Below are positions 37,656 to 51,300 of a stretch of 64,000 nucleotides of DNA, piece after piece. Location of the stretch: the NCBI GenBank assembly GCA_017163975.1, contig JAFFSR010000242.1, positions 3,683,001 through 3,747,000 on the forward strand, given 5' to 3'. The position numbers were made by a program, and so were the translations under genes. Each line of letters starts with the position of its first letter. Positions within the stretch are counted from its first letter, which is position 1. The DNA is from Anastatus disparis (Eukaryota; Arthropoda; Insecta; Hymenoptera; Eupelmidae). Under the pieces are notes generated by a model, which was not told where the DNA came from, did not search any database, and was given only the letters and a program-made list of their open reading frames with translations.

Positions 37656-38340
37656 AAGGGTTTTCTTAAAGTAAAAGGTCATTAAACAACCGATCATCCA
37701 AGTTAATCCTTTCGCGCGACTTAAGGAATAAAAAAAAAATTTTTTTTCGTGCTTTTCACACGACCAACTGGAATAAAAATTTCTCAAACTACAGTCTCAT
37801 CAGTAGTATTTAGAAAGCTAATCCTTGAAATATGTTTGCAAAAGTGTATACGAAAAAAAAAAGATGAAAATCCTTTAAAACATGAAATAACCCTTCGGAC
37901 ACTCATAAAACCTAATCCTTCCGTATTGAACGATAGCCTAGAGGAGAAAGTTCAAGATATGGTTTTACAATCCTTTAACTATTTTTTTTTTCAAGAAGGT
38001 TTAAAGAATTGTAAAAAAGGATAGTCCCCTCTATTTAAACAGAGTCAACGTTTCGCTTTTTTTTCAGTTCGGTCAATCCAATTACGGAGGATAGTCAACC
38101 CTTTAAGCATTAGCTCAAGGGTCAATTTCCATGATTACGACCAGCTTTGGAATTTTTTTTTTCTTGTTTATCTTTTTTTCTTGCAAAAAGTTAAAAGTTA
38201 ATCGGATCGCTTAGGACAGCAATCGACTTTTAAACTTTTTTCTACATAGCAAAAGGGTTAATACACGCCTCGAGAGAGGAAATGAAGCGAATTTTTTCAA
38301 AATAACTTTTTCTTTTCGTTGTTGTTTTTATTGGGGATTA
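37656..38340. other. Cluster of AAYCCTT / TAATCC words
   Basis: AATCCTT or AACCCTT occurs on the + strand at about 37706, 37820, 37869, 37889, 37914, 37969 and 38097, and in reverse (AAGGGTT) at 37656 and 38253. TAATCC, the core bound by K50 homeodomains such as Otx/Bicoid, occurs at 37704, 37819 and 37913, and reversed at 38335. A 91-codon open frame (37749-38024) overlaps but has no recognisable domain. This could be a homotypic binding-site cluster or chance. Confidence 0.3.
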
Positions 38341-41300
38341 CGCTTTAGGGTAAGAAAAATTGGAAACAACAGTTTTATTGGCTTAGACTTTATATATCGG
38401 TCAACGAGATTATAGAATATTTTGCGGTACTTGTCTAACTAACTTGTTTCGTAATAGTTTTATAATAACTGTATTACAAGAATCTAAACGTATAATTATG
38501 TGATGTTTTACGTAAATTTGACAAAAAATAGTCGATTTAATCTCAAAGATACATAGTATGGTACATGTTAAAATTTTGTTATAGATAAGATACATTTCTT
38601 TTTTTTTTGCGTAGTCTGATGTGCTTTTGATTGCGCCCGTAAATCAAGTTGATTGTAGCTTTTGAAAGATACACCTAGAAAATTCATTTCATAAATAATA
38701 AACTATTAGAAGCTTTACCATTTCAGAATAATTGAATTTAACAGCAAATTTGTTAATTAAATGGAGTCAGTTTTAATAATTTTTATAAAAATTTTTAAAT
38801 AAGATAAAGAAAATTTTTTTTCAATTTAATTAAAATTTTTTTGAAAAACAAGTAATTACTAAATATACAGCTTTATAATTACATAAATAATGGGTTTAAA
38901 TATAATTTTAAATACAAATCACAAGAATCATTAAAATGCACTTATATGATAAAACATAATTTTCATATACGTATATGATAAAGCAATGCGTGGTTATTAC
39001 ATATTCAAAAGAGAAAAAAATTCTCCATAAATTATTTTAAAACTTATAAAGACGGAGACGAAAATTATCTTAATTAGTCGAAAAATTCAATGGCAACTCG
39101 CGTCATCGCGAAAGCGTTCAAATTGCTTTTAAATTAACGTCCCCAAACTTATACAAAGTAGTCTGTGCTGCTTTTGGCTTCCACTTGAAAAATTCTTCTT
39201 TCAACTAAATTAACAGAAAATATATGTATATATGTATACACATATGTGTGTCCATAAACGAAAAATGTGTACGTTCTTTTGTTTACTAAAAATGATTCAA
39301 GCGGTCGTTAACCGTTTCTTTTTATTTTCAATGCAATTAGTCACATGTCGGTCATTTATTTTCGATTTCATACAGAGAAAGAGAGGACTCTTTTGATTGT
39401 AATATAAGTAAGGATTATCTTCTTTTTTTTTAAGATCCTTATCGATATTATATGGTTTGTGCTTGGGTCAATGACGATGCACGAGATGATGATGATGATG
39501 GGCCTATTATATTTAAGTCTCTAATTCTTTTTTCATTGTTCTTTAGATTGCGCAATTATTATTGGAATTGTTCAATAAGATTTTTTTCGTCGTCAATATT
39601 AATCTATCATATATTTTTCTTCTCTTGAGAATCATTGGAAGAAAAGATTTTTCAAAAGATTTTTCGATTATGATATCTGAACAATTACTTGAAAAATTTG
39701 CTTCAATCCGACTGAGAAGAAATTCTTTTTCATTTTTATTTTGAGAAAATATTTTCTTGATCAAAGAAATATTTTTTTAATAATTACGACTCAAATGTAT
39801 TCAGTCTACCTTTCTGAAGTAGTTAAATTGCAAAGTTGTATGCAAATTTTTATTTAGATACAATAAATTTTCGGTAAAATAATTCATTAAATTAAATTTG
39901 TTTCTAAAAATTTGTTTTTTTTATTTAACTTACGATTGATCAATAATTTTCTCACCCATCAAATTCACGCATACAAGCAATAGATTAATAGCGACAAATT
40001 TATTACATATGTTAATGATAATTATTATACAATTATTACGTTTAAATTAAAATATCTAATGTTTCAACAGGAACTAAGCATACACGTATGTACCAAAGAA
40101 ATGTCTAATAATCTCGATAAAACTTTCCAAGCATACATAAACATATGAAATAATCGTCTTCTGAGCAAAGAAATTATATAATAACATCGTTGGCACAACA
40201 TTATGCAGTTAAATGAACCAACGAGACGAATAAATTTACGTAAAAAATTTCATTTCCAACGCAGCAGACATATCTTAATATATAAATTCAATGAAAATAA
40301 ATAAATAACAAAATCCACCTAAGAAAACTATGCAATGAATAAAAAATCTTATTCCTTTTGTATATTTTATTTTTTTAGACACCTGTGGGTGTATTTCCTG
40401 GAGTAGCAATACTATATGAACATTGGTAATTGTATAATAATCAAGTATGTGCAGGTTTTTCGGCGCAAGGCGAAAGACCTTTTCACTACGTTTTTTTATG
40501 AATGTACGATACATACACACACGTATACATAATCAAAAAAAAAATTGTGGGAAAAAAAGGTTTGGGAGAAAGAAGGAAAAGAAAAAAAAAAGGAGGACAA
40601 GAGAAGAAAAGATAAAAAGTACGATCTATCTTGGTCTGCCCACTTCCTTAAGAGTGCACTTTTTTAAGAAGAGAATTCTTCAATTTTTTCTCTCTTTTTT
40701 TTTCATTTTCTTCAATATATGAGCGACAATGGCCGGAAATCTTATACCGCATTACATAATTCTCTGTTCGATATAAACGTATATATATGTAAGTTCTTCT
40801 GAAATAAATTCGCGAGGGTGAAATTATAAAAAAAACACGGAAATATATCAGATGTATAAATATATAAATATAAGGGAAATAACGAATATTACTTGGTTAT
40901 AATGTGTAAACATAAGGTATATCAATATGGCGTATTTACGATGTTTGTTTGCTCTGGTAAAGGAGGAGAAGAAGAACAACAACAAGAAGAAGATCGCGTG
41001 CTTTTATTAAAACTTATTGTATAACGCTTCGAAGGGGAGTATTTGAATCACGCAAGATTTTACTTTGAGTTCTTAAATTGCCTCGAGCAAAGTGGTGTAA
41101 TGAAATCAAAAGTTATCTCGAACTTATTCAATAATATTGAGGCTTCTCCTTTTTTTTATTTCAATGGAAGCACAAAGGCACATCACTTCCGATTTTAAGG
41201 AAGTTAATGTAATCTTATGTAATAATTAATGATATAGTTGGTGAAAATCTTATTTTAAAATCATAAGGTGGAGGTATCAGTAAATTTAGTTTAATAATTT

Positions 41301-43490
41301 CAGCAAATAATATAAAAAATAATAATTTAAAAATATTATTAACTTTTTTTCTCCATTATTAATAATATCAAAATTTTTTGATTCTTAAAATTAAATATTG
41401 TACCCATAAATTGAATACAATAACGCGATCGCTGAAAATAACCCAGCATGTCATTATTATTTTTGACACACTAAATAAAAATCTTTTAGCAGCCACATTC
41501 TCTGAATCACTGCACATTCGTACAAAAAAAAAATTAAGAAAAATTCACACCTACGTATCTTTGCAAAAAAATTAAAGCGCATCAAGCGCGTATTCACCCG
41601 TTTAAATTTTTCCATACAATCATACAATATACAAAAAAGTTGTATATATATAAAATGAGAACAATACGATATTAAAAGCGTGAAAGGTTTAAAAAAAAGA
41701 AAGAAAAAATATCCGGTTCTGAAAATTCGGGTTGAGCCATGAGCGCAGCAAAAATCGCAGTAATAAATGCACCACCTTCTTCTTTTTCCATTGAACGTTC
41801 GAGAATAAAAATCTTTTTCCTTTTAATACGCGCACGGACAGAGATATACAATAAGAAACATAGCCAGGTTTGGCATACTACTGAATTTTTTTATATTACC
41901 CCCGTCGTATAGCAGTTAAAAAAAAATAAAAAGCCTATATATTTTTTTTTGTTAAGATAGTCGAGAGAAAAACCGTCATAAAAAACTAAGGGTTTTGTGC
42001 TCGATTATTGCTAACCGAAAAAATGCCGCGTTGTACACCGCACGACACTAGGCAAGGCTTATACGACTTCGAAAAAGGAGAAAAAAAGAAAAAGGAAAAA
42101 ATAAAAGTATTTTTCTTAAAAATGCGCTACTGCCAGGTAAATTTTATTGCCATCTTTTCTTATAGATTTTCCAAAGGCTCAAAATGTCGAATAATTTTTT
42201 GGGTTGAGAAAAATTTAGGACTGACTTTTATTGGGGCTTCCTTTCACGCATATACCGACTGTAATGTTAAACTATGCAAGAAAAGCGTATGGCTGGTTTT
42301 GGCTTTGCAAAGCTCGCTTATATATCATACTTTTGTTAGAGATGAATAATTTATTAGGACATTTGGGAAATTCAGAAATTTTTGAACATTTAGTAGCAAT
42401 ATAAATGACGTTAATTATTTGTGATTTTATTTTTAATAATGAAATACCGTTTAGTTTTGTGCGTAACTAAATGCGCTTTCTAATGTTTAAAAATTTCTTT
42501 AACTCATTATTAGAACAATATTTCATTATTCGAAGAAAAAATAAAAATTTTCAACTAAAAATAATTATGCAATTTTTAAAAGATCTATAAAAATTTAATA
42601 ATAACAATAAAATAAAAAGATGTTTGGTGTTATATGAAAATTTACATTGCGCTATGCGCATAATATTTTATTTTAAAATTAAAGTTGAATGAATAATATT
42701 ATCTGATTTCATAATTTAAATAAAATATTACACCAATAGATATACGTTTATTGTAAACTAATATATAATCGAATAAAATGCTATATATAATATTATGTAA
42801 AATTATAATTAACTAACGAAAAGTATGTTAATTTTATTTGAATTTCTAGCCAACAAATCTTGTAAGCGATTCGAGTAATTTTCTTTAACATATCTCGGAA
42901 TATACTTAAATACATTACCTTTCAAGTGACATAAGTTGAATTACGAATTAATTTTCAAAACTGAATAAAAAGTTCTTTCAAATCCATTCGTTTACTGCAT
43001 AAGAACTTTGATTTTCTTAAAAAATATATTTATCATGTTTTAATTAAATTTAATAAATAATTATGTCATTTACTATAATAAATAATTTTTAAAAATTTTA
43101 ATTAAAAAACAAAAAAGCTGACAAAAATCTCTATTACTTAATTTTTTAAATTTCTACCATCTCCAATGAACCTTCAAAACGGATCTTGCATACTTTTGTT
43201 GTGAAGATAAAAAGTTTAAAAGAAAAAAAAAAATTGAAATTGAATGAAATGGAAATTTGATCGAAAGTATTATGTCTCGCGAATGAAATAAACGTTTGTA
43301 TACATATAATCTTCTATACGGATGTGTATACCTGTGCAAGATCCCGTATACCCACATATGAATGTCCTTTATTAGTACAAAATATGTACGCGTACCGCCA
43401 CATTGTGCGAGGTCGTATGAAAAAAAAAAAAAATAATAAAAAAAACAAAAGGACAAATAAATATAAGAAGGAAGGACGATTGTATTAAGG
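38341..43490. other. AT-rich non-coding stretch
   Basis: Contains a (GAT)n run at 39485-39500 and purine-rich blocks at 40540-40620 and 40960-40995. Frames of 91 codons (40447-40722) and 113 codons (42008-42349) lack any recognisable motif. No gene is supported. Confidence 0.55.
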
Positions 43491-43492
43491 GA

Positions 43493-43494
<2 letters not shown>

Positions 43495-43526
<32 letters not shown>
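43495..43526. repeat. (AT)16 microsatellite
   Basis: An uninterrupted 32-bp AT dinucleotide run, flanked left by GGGAAG and right by a T-run. Confidence 0.95.
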
Positions 43527-43529
<3 letters not shown>

Positions 43530-46080
43530 TAATTTTAAGAATATGTATAGGAAAAGGATTATCTGTAATTTAGATAAAACGAGTATTTAACAATGCTAAG
43601 AATAGATTTTTAAGTTACATGCGTATATACTAATTTTTATGAATGCATAATTAAAATATAATTTGTATTCTTGAATCAGTATTGAATTTTAATTTACAAT
43701 GAAGTTTGATGTAAATTTATACATAAATTTTGAAAAAAAAACACTTGGTTCACTTTAAACTACTTGAATATAAATTTTATATGTTACGACTTTTGAATTT
43801 GCAGAAACGTGTTTGCAATTTTATTTTGTATTTTGTAATACATGATTTTTTTTTTAAATTCAAAAATCATTTAATTATTGCACTCTTTCTTTAAATTTTT
43901 TCAATTATAATTAGTTATAAATGATAATTTTTTGTTTTTAAATAATATTTAAATACATATAAAAATAATATAAAATATTCTTCAAGACCTATGTATACAA
44001 ATAATTTGAGATTAAACAGGATATCGAATCAACCGTTTGTGTAACTCTATATATGATTTTCCGTTTTCTGTTATTTTTTTCCTTTTCCTCCAAACGAATC
44101 GGCAAAATGTTATAATATCCATCCTTTTGTAAATACACACATATATATATAAACCAGCATCCCGTATATTATATATTATAATATATAGCGTGGGAGAACA
44201 AGACAGGTGGTGGGATGTACCCCTCTTATAACGCTTGTTGAAGAAGGTCTTAGTTACGGTTCGCCCTTTTTTTTTCCTCTCATTCTCGATCTTTCTCTTC
44301 TTTATTTTTTTTTTTATATTCATATTTTTCTGTAGCACCTTGCTTTTTACCTTCTTTTGCTTCTCTCTTTATTTCTCTGTATGTATATATATATATGAAT
44401 TCCATATTCCGCGCGGGGGCGCTTTATCCAGCTTGTGGGAAAAAAAGAGGAAGGTAACTTTTCTACATATATATATAAATATGCGTTTCTACCTGCATAT
44501 GTATTTAAAAGAAGAGATCGGCGTATACGGGGCTTTAAGTTTTGGACCGTATGGAGTTTATTGAATTGGACAATGGAATTTTCAAGTGAGGAAACGTTGA
44601 TGATCGTTATACGAGTGGCTTTTTTTTTTTAGAGAAAAGGAAATATTTGCAAGGCTTCATATTTGAAATTTTTACAAGAATACCTATACATAAAAGAATT
44701 TGATAAAATTATGCAAATTTTTATTTTCATTGTTACTAAGGACATTTATTTTTTAAATTAATTGAAGCGTGAATTTAATATTTTAAAATCTTAAATACGA
44801 TAGGAAAGCATAATATAGAGCGAACAAACATCCAAAACCAAAGTAATAATTACAGTTTAAGCTTACAGGGGTTAATAATAAAATCTATATATTAAAAATA
44901 AAACAATAACCTTTTATATATTTTCATAATTTAAACACTTATACTAGGATTGTAAATTATGAAATGTATTTCAGTAGGTCAAGTTAGTTAGCCAAAAGGA
45001 TAATGAATATTCCTTTTAAATAAAGTCGATCTACTTGTTGAGATTTTAAAGGAAGGTTAACCCCATCTTAATCTGTTATAATCCGGTTGTCATAAATTTT
45101 AGTAGATTTAAAGCTGTAGAAGGGTTGGAAAAATTATTACACCAGTAAGGTGCACCCGAAAGAAAGTTCAACCCAATGATCAGCGAATATTATTCCTTGA
45201 CTGGTTTTAGAAGTGTAGTCAGTCTTGTATATTTCAAATAATTAACGGGTTTATTATGAATTTCAGATTATTTTTTTCTGCAAATTTTCAATAAGCTCAA
45301 TTATTGATATTAACGAAAAACGATTTTAATAAATAATGATTAAAAGTTTTATTGTTTGAATAAAAAATATTTTTAATATAGAAAATGGAATAATTTATTC
45401 GATGAAATTTATTACTAATTGTCATTTTAACGATAATTTCATAATGATAATTATATTTTTTCAAACAATCAAGCGATAATAAGTATGAGAATATAAAAAT
45501 TAACTGCTGAAATAAAAATTTATTGGTAAATTATAAAAGTACATTATCTTAACTTGTTTTTAATTGAACACATTACTTTATCCGAACGAATGCGGAAAAG
45601 TGAAATATGTTAATTTAATTTGCCATTGAACCATTTTTATTTCACAAAACTTGACCAATTATATGAAATATCAAACCGTAAATATATATATGAAAATTTT
45701 TCTGTTGAAAATATGATTAAAACTGTATTAAATTACTCGACATTAGCAATGATATGAGTTATATTGCGTCACAACTGTGCCATAAATAAAAACAAATTTT
45801 ACCTTGGCTTTAATATTTTTAATTTTTCTGCAGAAAATTGTGACAAAATACTGGTTTACCACTGATTTATCACTAAATTACTTTAGGAACATTATTATTT
45901 TAGAACGCCGTATAAATTTCTAATATATTTTAAAAAAGCCATTTATATAAATCATTGACACAAATATACAAAATGTCTTATCATTAAAATTTTCAAAAAT
46001 AGTAATAAACGAAGAAAATAAAAACAATAAAAAAAATATATATTAACCATCCCGTTGTGTAGAAAATAAATGTAGTTAAT
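43527..46080. other. AT-rich non-coding stretch
   Basis: Mainly AT-rich. A T-rich pyrimidine block lies at 44260-44375 and a small GC-richer patch at 44410-44425 (CCGCGCGGGGGCGC). Frames of about 109 codons on both strands around 44012-44564 are Phe/Ile- or Lys/Arg-rich artefacts. Confidence 0.55.
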
Positions 46081-46620
46081 TCAACGCGAGCATCGTCGTC
46101 GTCGTCGTCGTCTCAAGCACATTAAAAAATTCTCTCTTTGGTTTGGCAAGCAAAAACCGGAGTAAGTTCAGCAGAGTACAAAAAAGGAAAAGATCAACCG
46201 ACAAAAATACTTAACGGCAGCGCAGTGAACAAAAAGAAAACAGAATAAGAAGAAGAAGAGAAAAAAAAAAGTAAGAAAAATATAAACTCGTATGGTCCCT
46301 TGGGGACCTTTTACTTTTAGGTGAACGCGCGCTTACTCGCAGGTATACACATATATCGAAAATCGAAACTGGTCTGAAATCCATCCTCTCTTATCCAGCT
46401 CTTCTTATACACCCATATACACATGTGTGTATACATTTATGGACCGTTGAAATAACGAGAAGAAAAGAAAGAGAAAGAAAGAAACCAGAGAGAAGAAGGC
46501 GGATGCTCTCTTTATGTATATCGGTCCGTTTCTTTAGATTTCTTAACACGGGATTTTAACTACCCTCGAGTGCAAGGTCACCCTTTCACCCACTTCTTTT
46601 TCTCTCTTTCCCTTCTCTTT
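46081..46620. other. Mixed island with (TCG)n run
   Basis: Begins with (TCG)6TC at 46093-46112, continues through GGCAGCGCAGTG and GGTGAACGCGCGCTTACTCG, then a purine block (46455-46500) and a pyrimidine block (46590-46625). No gene is called. Confidence 0.45.
46093..46112. repeat. (TCG)n microsatellite
   Basis: Six full TCG units plus TC. A CpG-rich trinucleotide run, notable in such AT-rich DNA. Confidence 0.9.
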
Positions 46621-47410
46621 TTTTTTTAACCATATGGGTTACGACGAATAGTTCCTCTTTTTTTTTTTCAGAGAGTATACCTGAGATTTTTTCGGACCAT
46701 TCTAATTTAACATTTGAATCGGTGCGGGCATAAAGACACCTTCGTAAAAAGAATTTTACTTTCAATAACAGGAGCTGTATTGTGTAAATTATGTGAATAA
46801 CCTGTATCCGTACGTTAAATAACTGATGCTCAATTTGCCGATATTTATATGTGTACATTTATGCAGGATTATTTATGATTCGACGGTTATATGGATGCTA
46901 TCTTATACTTTTTTTGTATTCAAATAAACATATTCGTCAAAAGATTGGATTATAATATAATTTTAAAATAGATTTATGAAAGAAAATTTATGTTTTTAGT
47001 TTCCTTCCCATGGTTTTTTTATTAAACTTCATATAATTGAAAAAAGTTAATTTTCGTTTGACGCAAATCGTATTGAATATCTTTAGATGATTTTTATGAC
47101 GTCTTTAAATTCATAAACGTCATATCGGTAAGAATTAAAAATTTAAAAAATATATATGAATGATCCGGTAATTTTAGCAATAAACCAATTACCATTATAT
47201 TCGTAATTACACTAGGATATTCCTATCTTTTCATTAGATTTCTTATCTAATTATTGCTTCCATTTAAATCTTAAATTTAATATTCACGTTATTTGATACT
47301 TTAAGCATTATGAGTCCAGCAAATAAAATATAAACTCGAACATGAATTCAAGAATAATCTTTAAAATTTTTCATCAACTATTCGTGTTTTAATAATTCAA
47401 AAAAATAATT
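46621..47410. other. AT-rich non-coding stretch
   Basis: Low-complexity minus-strand frame of 90 codons at 46586-46858; otherwise AT-rich with nothing recognised. Confidence 0.55.
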
Positions 47411-47717
47411 ATCAATGCACATTATCATCTCAACCATAATCATAATAACACGGAGATTAATCTCTATAAAGGAAAGGAGGAGATTAACTAAAAGTAACAA
47501 ACGTACGCAGAAGAAAGTATATCAAGAAAAAAAAAGAAAAAGAAAAAGTAAAATTAAAAAAAAAAGAAGCTGTGCCACAATTCCTTATAAACCCCCCCAA
47601 CGAGCTCTTGGCATTATTGCGCTACCAACCCACACCATATACATATGTGTATATAGTATATAATACCAAGGCGCCGTCGCACATAACAGTTTCTTGCAGT
47701 AACAGCAACATATACCA

Positions 47718-47720
<3 letters not shown>

Positions 47721-47767
<47 letters not shown>
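47721..47767. repeat. (AT)23 microsatellite
   Basis: A 47-bp uninterrupted alternating AT run, the longest in the window. It accounts for the Ile-Tyr strings in all overlapping frames. Confidence 0.95.
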
Positions 47768-47773
<6 letters not shown>

Positions 47774-48044
47774 TCGGTAGGGGTGCCAGCCCGTTTCTCT
47801 TTACCGGACATTTCGGTTTCTCTCTCATCGCTCTGCAGCATCGCACACACACACACACATATATACATGCACGCACGAGAATTTTTTATTTCTTTTTTAT
47901 TTTTCTTGAAAAAAAGAAGGAAAAAATGGCTTTCGCTGTATATACATGCATGCATGCAGCATCCAAAGGAGAGAGGATATATATCTCATTCGTTAAAGGT
48001 AAAAGCATATATAGAGAAAGGTATATAAGTATATAAGTTTCTTT

Positions 48045-48077
48045 GGTCGGTTGGTCGGTCGCTCGGTCTGTCGGTCG
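48045..48077. repeat. Imperfect GGTC tandem array
   Basis: About eight degenerate 4-bp units of GGTC/GGTT/GCTC/TGTC type, rich in TCGG. Unusual because it is GC-rich in an AT-rich setting. Confidence 0.8.
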
Positions 48078-48345
48078 TTTCTCTGAGGGAGTAACTTTTT
48101 TTTTTTTAGAGTACACACCAACACTCGCGCATAAACACACAAAGATACAGAGAAAAAGTATACATATAAAATAAGAGAGAAAAAGAGAGAAAGAGATGGC
48201 TATAGAAGAGAGAAAGAGAAAGAGCCAGTCAGCCGGCTGTCCTTGGACTCCAGCTCGCGGATCGGCGAGCACGGCCAGTCAATGACCGACGCATTCCTCT
48301 TTACTCTCGCGCACACATACACAAATCAAAGAGGTTTGACTCTTT

Positions 48346-51300
48346 TTTTTTCCTCTTCTTGTTACTTTTTTTTTTCTATGTATATATGCGAGTTTGGTTA
48401 AAGCTGCTTGGTTTATTTGAGAGAGAAAGACCGTGTAACAACGAGACTTTTAGGTATCCACGTCTGCACGGGATTTTATTAGAAAAATATTCATTTATAC
48501 AACTACTTTTATATTTAATATCGTTTTTATGGATTCAATTGAATCAGGATATGAATTCCTTTTTCAAAAATTTTTAAGATTAATATATAAAAGTAATTTA
48601 TAGAGATTTCGAAAATTATGATTCATAATTTTAATAAGATATATTAACTTTTAAAAATTTCAATACACTTAAAGAAGACTGGAATATTCTTAAATTCTTT
48701 TAGAATTTTTAAACTTCTTTTAAAACTAAAACTAAGGCGTTAATTATTCCAAGAAACTCTCTTGAAGATATTAAAAGATATTGTAACAAGAAAAAATAAA
48801 ATGTAACATTATGTTGAAAGTAAAACATTTCCTTAATCTGCAAAATTTTCATAAAATTACGTTAAACAAACTAAAAGTATACACGCTAATGGTAAAACCA
48901 AGAAATGAACTTCAACTAATATATACGAATAATTCCATCTTTTCAGAAATTTAACTCGAAGCCCTTTTTCCATTAGCAAAAATAAAATGAAAAATTCTTT
49001 ATCTCCATTTTTCAGAAAAGTTTATAAACGAACGCGTAATTCCGTACGTGGTAGCATCTAATAAACCATAAAATCTTTCATGTTTTTCTCTTTTTTTTAA
49101 AGTCATCCTTGCATCCGCGATTACAGTTTAACTATGAAATTAACGTAGAAACCATTTTCCAGCGTCAAAATATAACATCAGCATCATCTTGCTGAAATTC
49201 ACGAGAAAACATAGCGCTTCAAACTGATACTTTTGAAAGGCGTAGAAAAAAAAGCCTATTATTTTAAGTCTTTTTTTTTCATATAACATTACACTACGCA
49301 TTGATCTTTATTTGCTGCTAAGAAAAGTACGTCATCTTTTATAGGTCTGTGAAAGATAAAATTTTCTGCGAAGAAAAGAAAAAAGAAAAAAAGGTAAGCA
49401 ACAGCCTTACGCCCTTCCCTTTAGCTAAAATAGATCCTTCCTTTTGATTATAGCGGACATTCCATTATATGCCGGGCACTATAAGTAGTTTTACACTCGA
49501 CTGGAACTTTATCAGTGGGCGAAGTTTAACTTGCGGAGGATGTAACTTACAGTGTAAACACTATATATTTTCTATGGAGCAAAAAAACTTTTATATATAT
49601 ATAGAGAAATACGAAAGTTTACGCTCAACTGTTCTTTTAGGTTTTCATGAGCAGTTTGATGGATGTTATCAAAAATAAAATATTTTTAATCAAATAATTC
49701 TGAAATTCTTCGAACGAAATTATTGAAAAATATTTAATTTTATTTATTCATATATTTAATCATTTTCAACGATAAACTAATAAAAAAATGTTCTAACAAA
49801 CAAAATATCATTTTATTATTCATACTGAAAAATATTAATGTTTTACAATAATTTAAAAATAATATTCGCACCTAAAATACACTTTCGACAACTACAAAAA
49901 AAGAAAAAAATTCAATCTATAACTAAAAAATTGACTATAGTTTATAAAATTCTAAATATTCTTAAATAATCTAATTATTAAACTAATTATAACACAAGTG
50001 AATTTATACTAGGTCGGTAAATAAAAAAAAAATGTTACTTGTATAGATTTGTGATTACATTATATATACACGTACACAAGTAAATATCGGTTATACACTA
50101 TATAGATATAGAAGAAAGTCCTGGAGAGCGGGAGTTCCGCGAGCTTGAGCACCACCATCATTCGTTCCAGCCATCGTTTTTAAACTTGTTGTAAAAGAGT
50201 ATAATGCCTATAAGTATGTATACGTATACCCATACTCATACATTGATACGTTGGCGAACGTTTTAACCGTGGCCTTGACCGTTCGTTTTGCTTGCGCTCG
50301 TGCTTCTCTTACGTCCATATATATATATAGATATGTTTAAAACCACATTTTCTATGCACTCGATTTTGAGCGCATAGAGAATAATCTTATGAAATATTTC
50401 TCGCTTTACATTTGAGTAAATTAATTGTTATTCTTCATAATGTTATTTCCTACTGAATTTTTTATTCTATTTTGACAATAAATCGGTAAAACTGAAGGAT
50501 AAGAGGTTTAAATGGCTTTTTTTTAATGATTTTTTTTTATTTTGATTTAAAGTAAAATCTTGTAAATCCAAAAGAATGTAATTAATCTGTTTTTATATGA
50601 CAAATTTGAAATTTTAACGAATTTTCATATTACATTTGTTAAAGCTTTTATGTATGCTGTCAGAAGATTCCATGTATCATGTAGATAACGTCAACTTTTA
50701 AATAAATTTTTTATTAACAATGCTTGTACTTTTGCTTGAAGTTAAAACATTTGTATAATAAGCTTTGATGTAAAGTATATCAAAACAAACAAAAATATTA
50801 GATGGACTTATTAAAATATTGCTTACGTCAGAATTAAATCGAAAAATATACATCATATTCAAAAATATTAAAACTCAATTTTCATTTTCATAAATGATCT
50901 AGAATTATAAATTATATAATAAATATGAATTAAATAATTTAAAAATATTAATATTCCTTCAGAAGTAACGTTAATTTGAATAAAATAATTTTTTTTAAAT
51001 ATTAATGTATCACAGTCTCATCATTCACATAGTTTATTTTTTTTCTTTAAGTATCATTAATATTTCAGTGATTGATGTAGCAAGTCAAATATATTATTCA
51101 ATAGATCAAAAATTCAGTTAGTTCGAGTTACATTATAATACGGTACATGAAATCAAGAACGTAATATATAACCAAGGAATTCAAAATATTAAAGGATATA
51201 CGTGACCAACGGCACGATAAAACAAAAAAAAAAAATAATATAAACTCGGACAAATCCTTTTTCGTTTATTTACGTTTTAGAATCATATAGTTTATGGAAA

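Larger units (their letters stand above)
47411..48345. other. Large low-complexity island, possible promoter/5' exon region
   Basis: In order: a purine block (47470-47570), a C-rich junction with CCCCCCCAACGAGC, a 47-bp (AT)n array (47721-47767), GCCAGCCCGTTTC, a 16-bp (CA)n run (47844-47859), an imperfect GGTC array (48045-48077), another purine block (48165-48230), and a GC-richer end with GCCAGTCAGCCGGCTGTCC and CGCGGATCGGCGAGCACGG. Frames of up to 154 codons on both strands run through the (AT)n array as Ile-Tyr repeats and are not genes. A 29-codon frame at 48196-48285 is too short to call. The density of GC and CpG at the right end is compatible with a promoter or untranslated exon (inference only). 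Confidence 0.4.

Noticed and set aside
42008..42349. 113-codon plus-strand frame with mixed composition
   Set aside because: More balanced than most, but no domain, signal peptide or homology I can recall; surrounding DNA looks non-coding.
47572..48036. 154-codon open frame on the plus strand
   Set aside because: It runs through the (AT)23 array as Ile-Tyr repeats, with overlapping frames of similar type on the other strand; no domain and no codon-like pattern.
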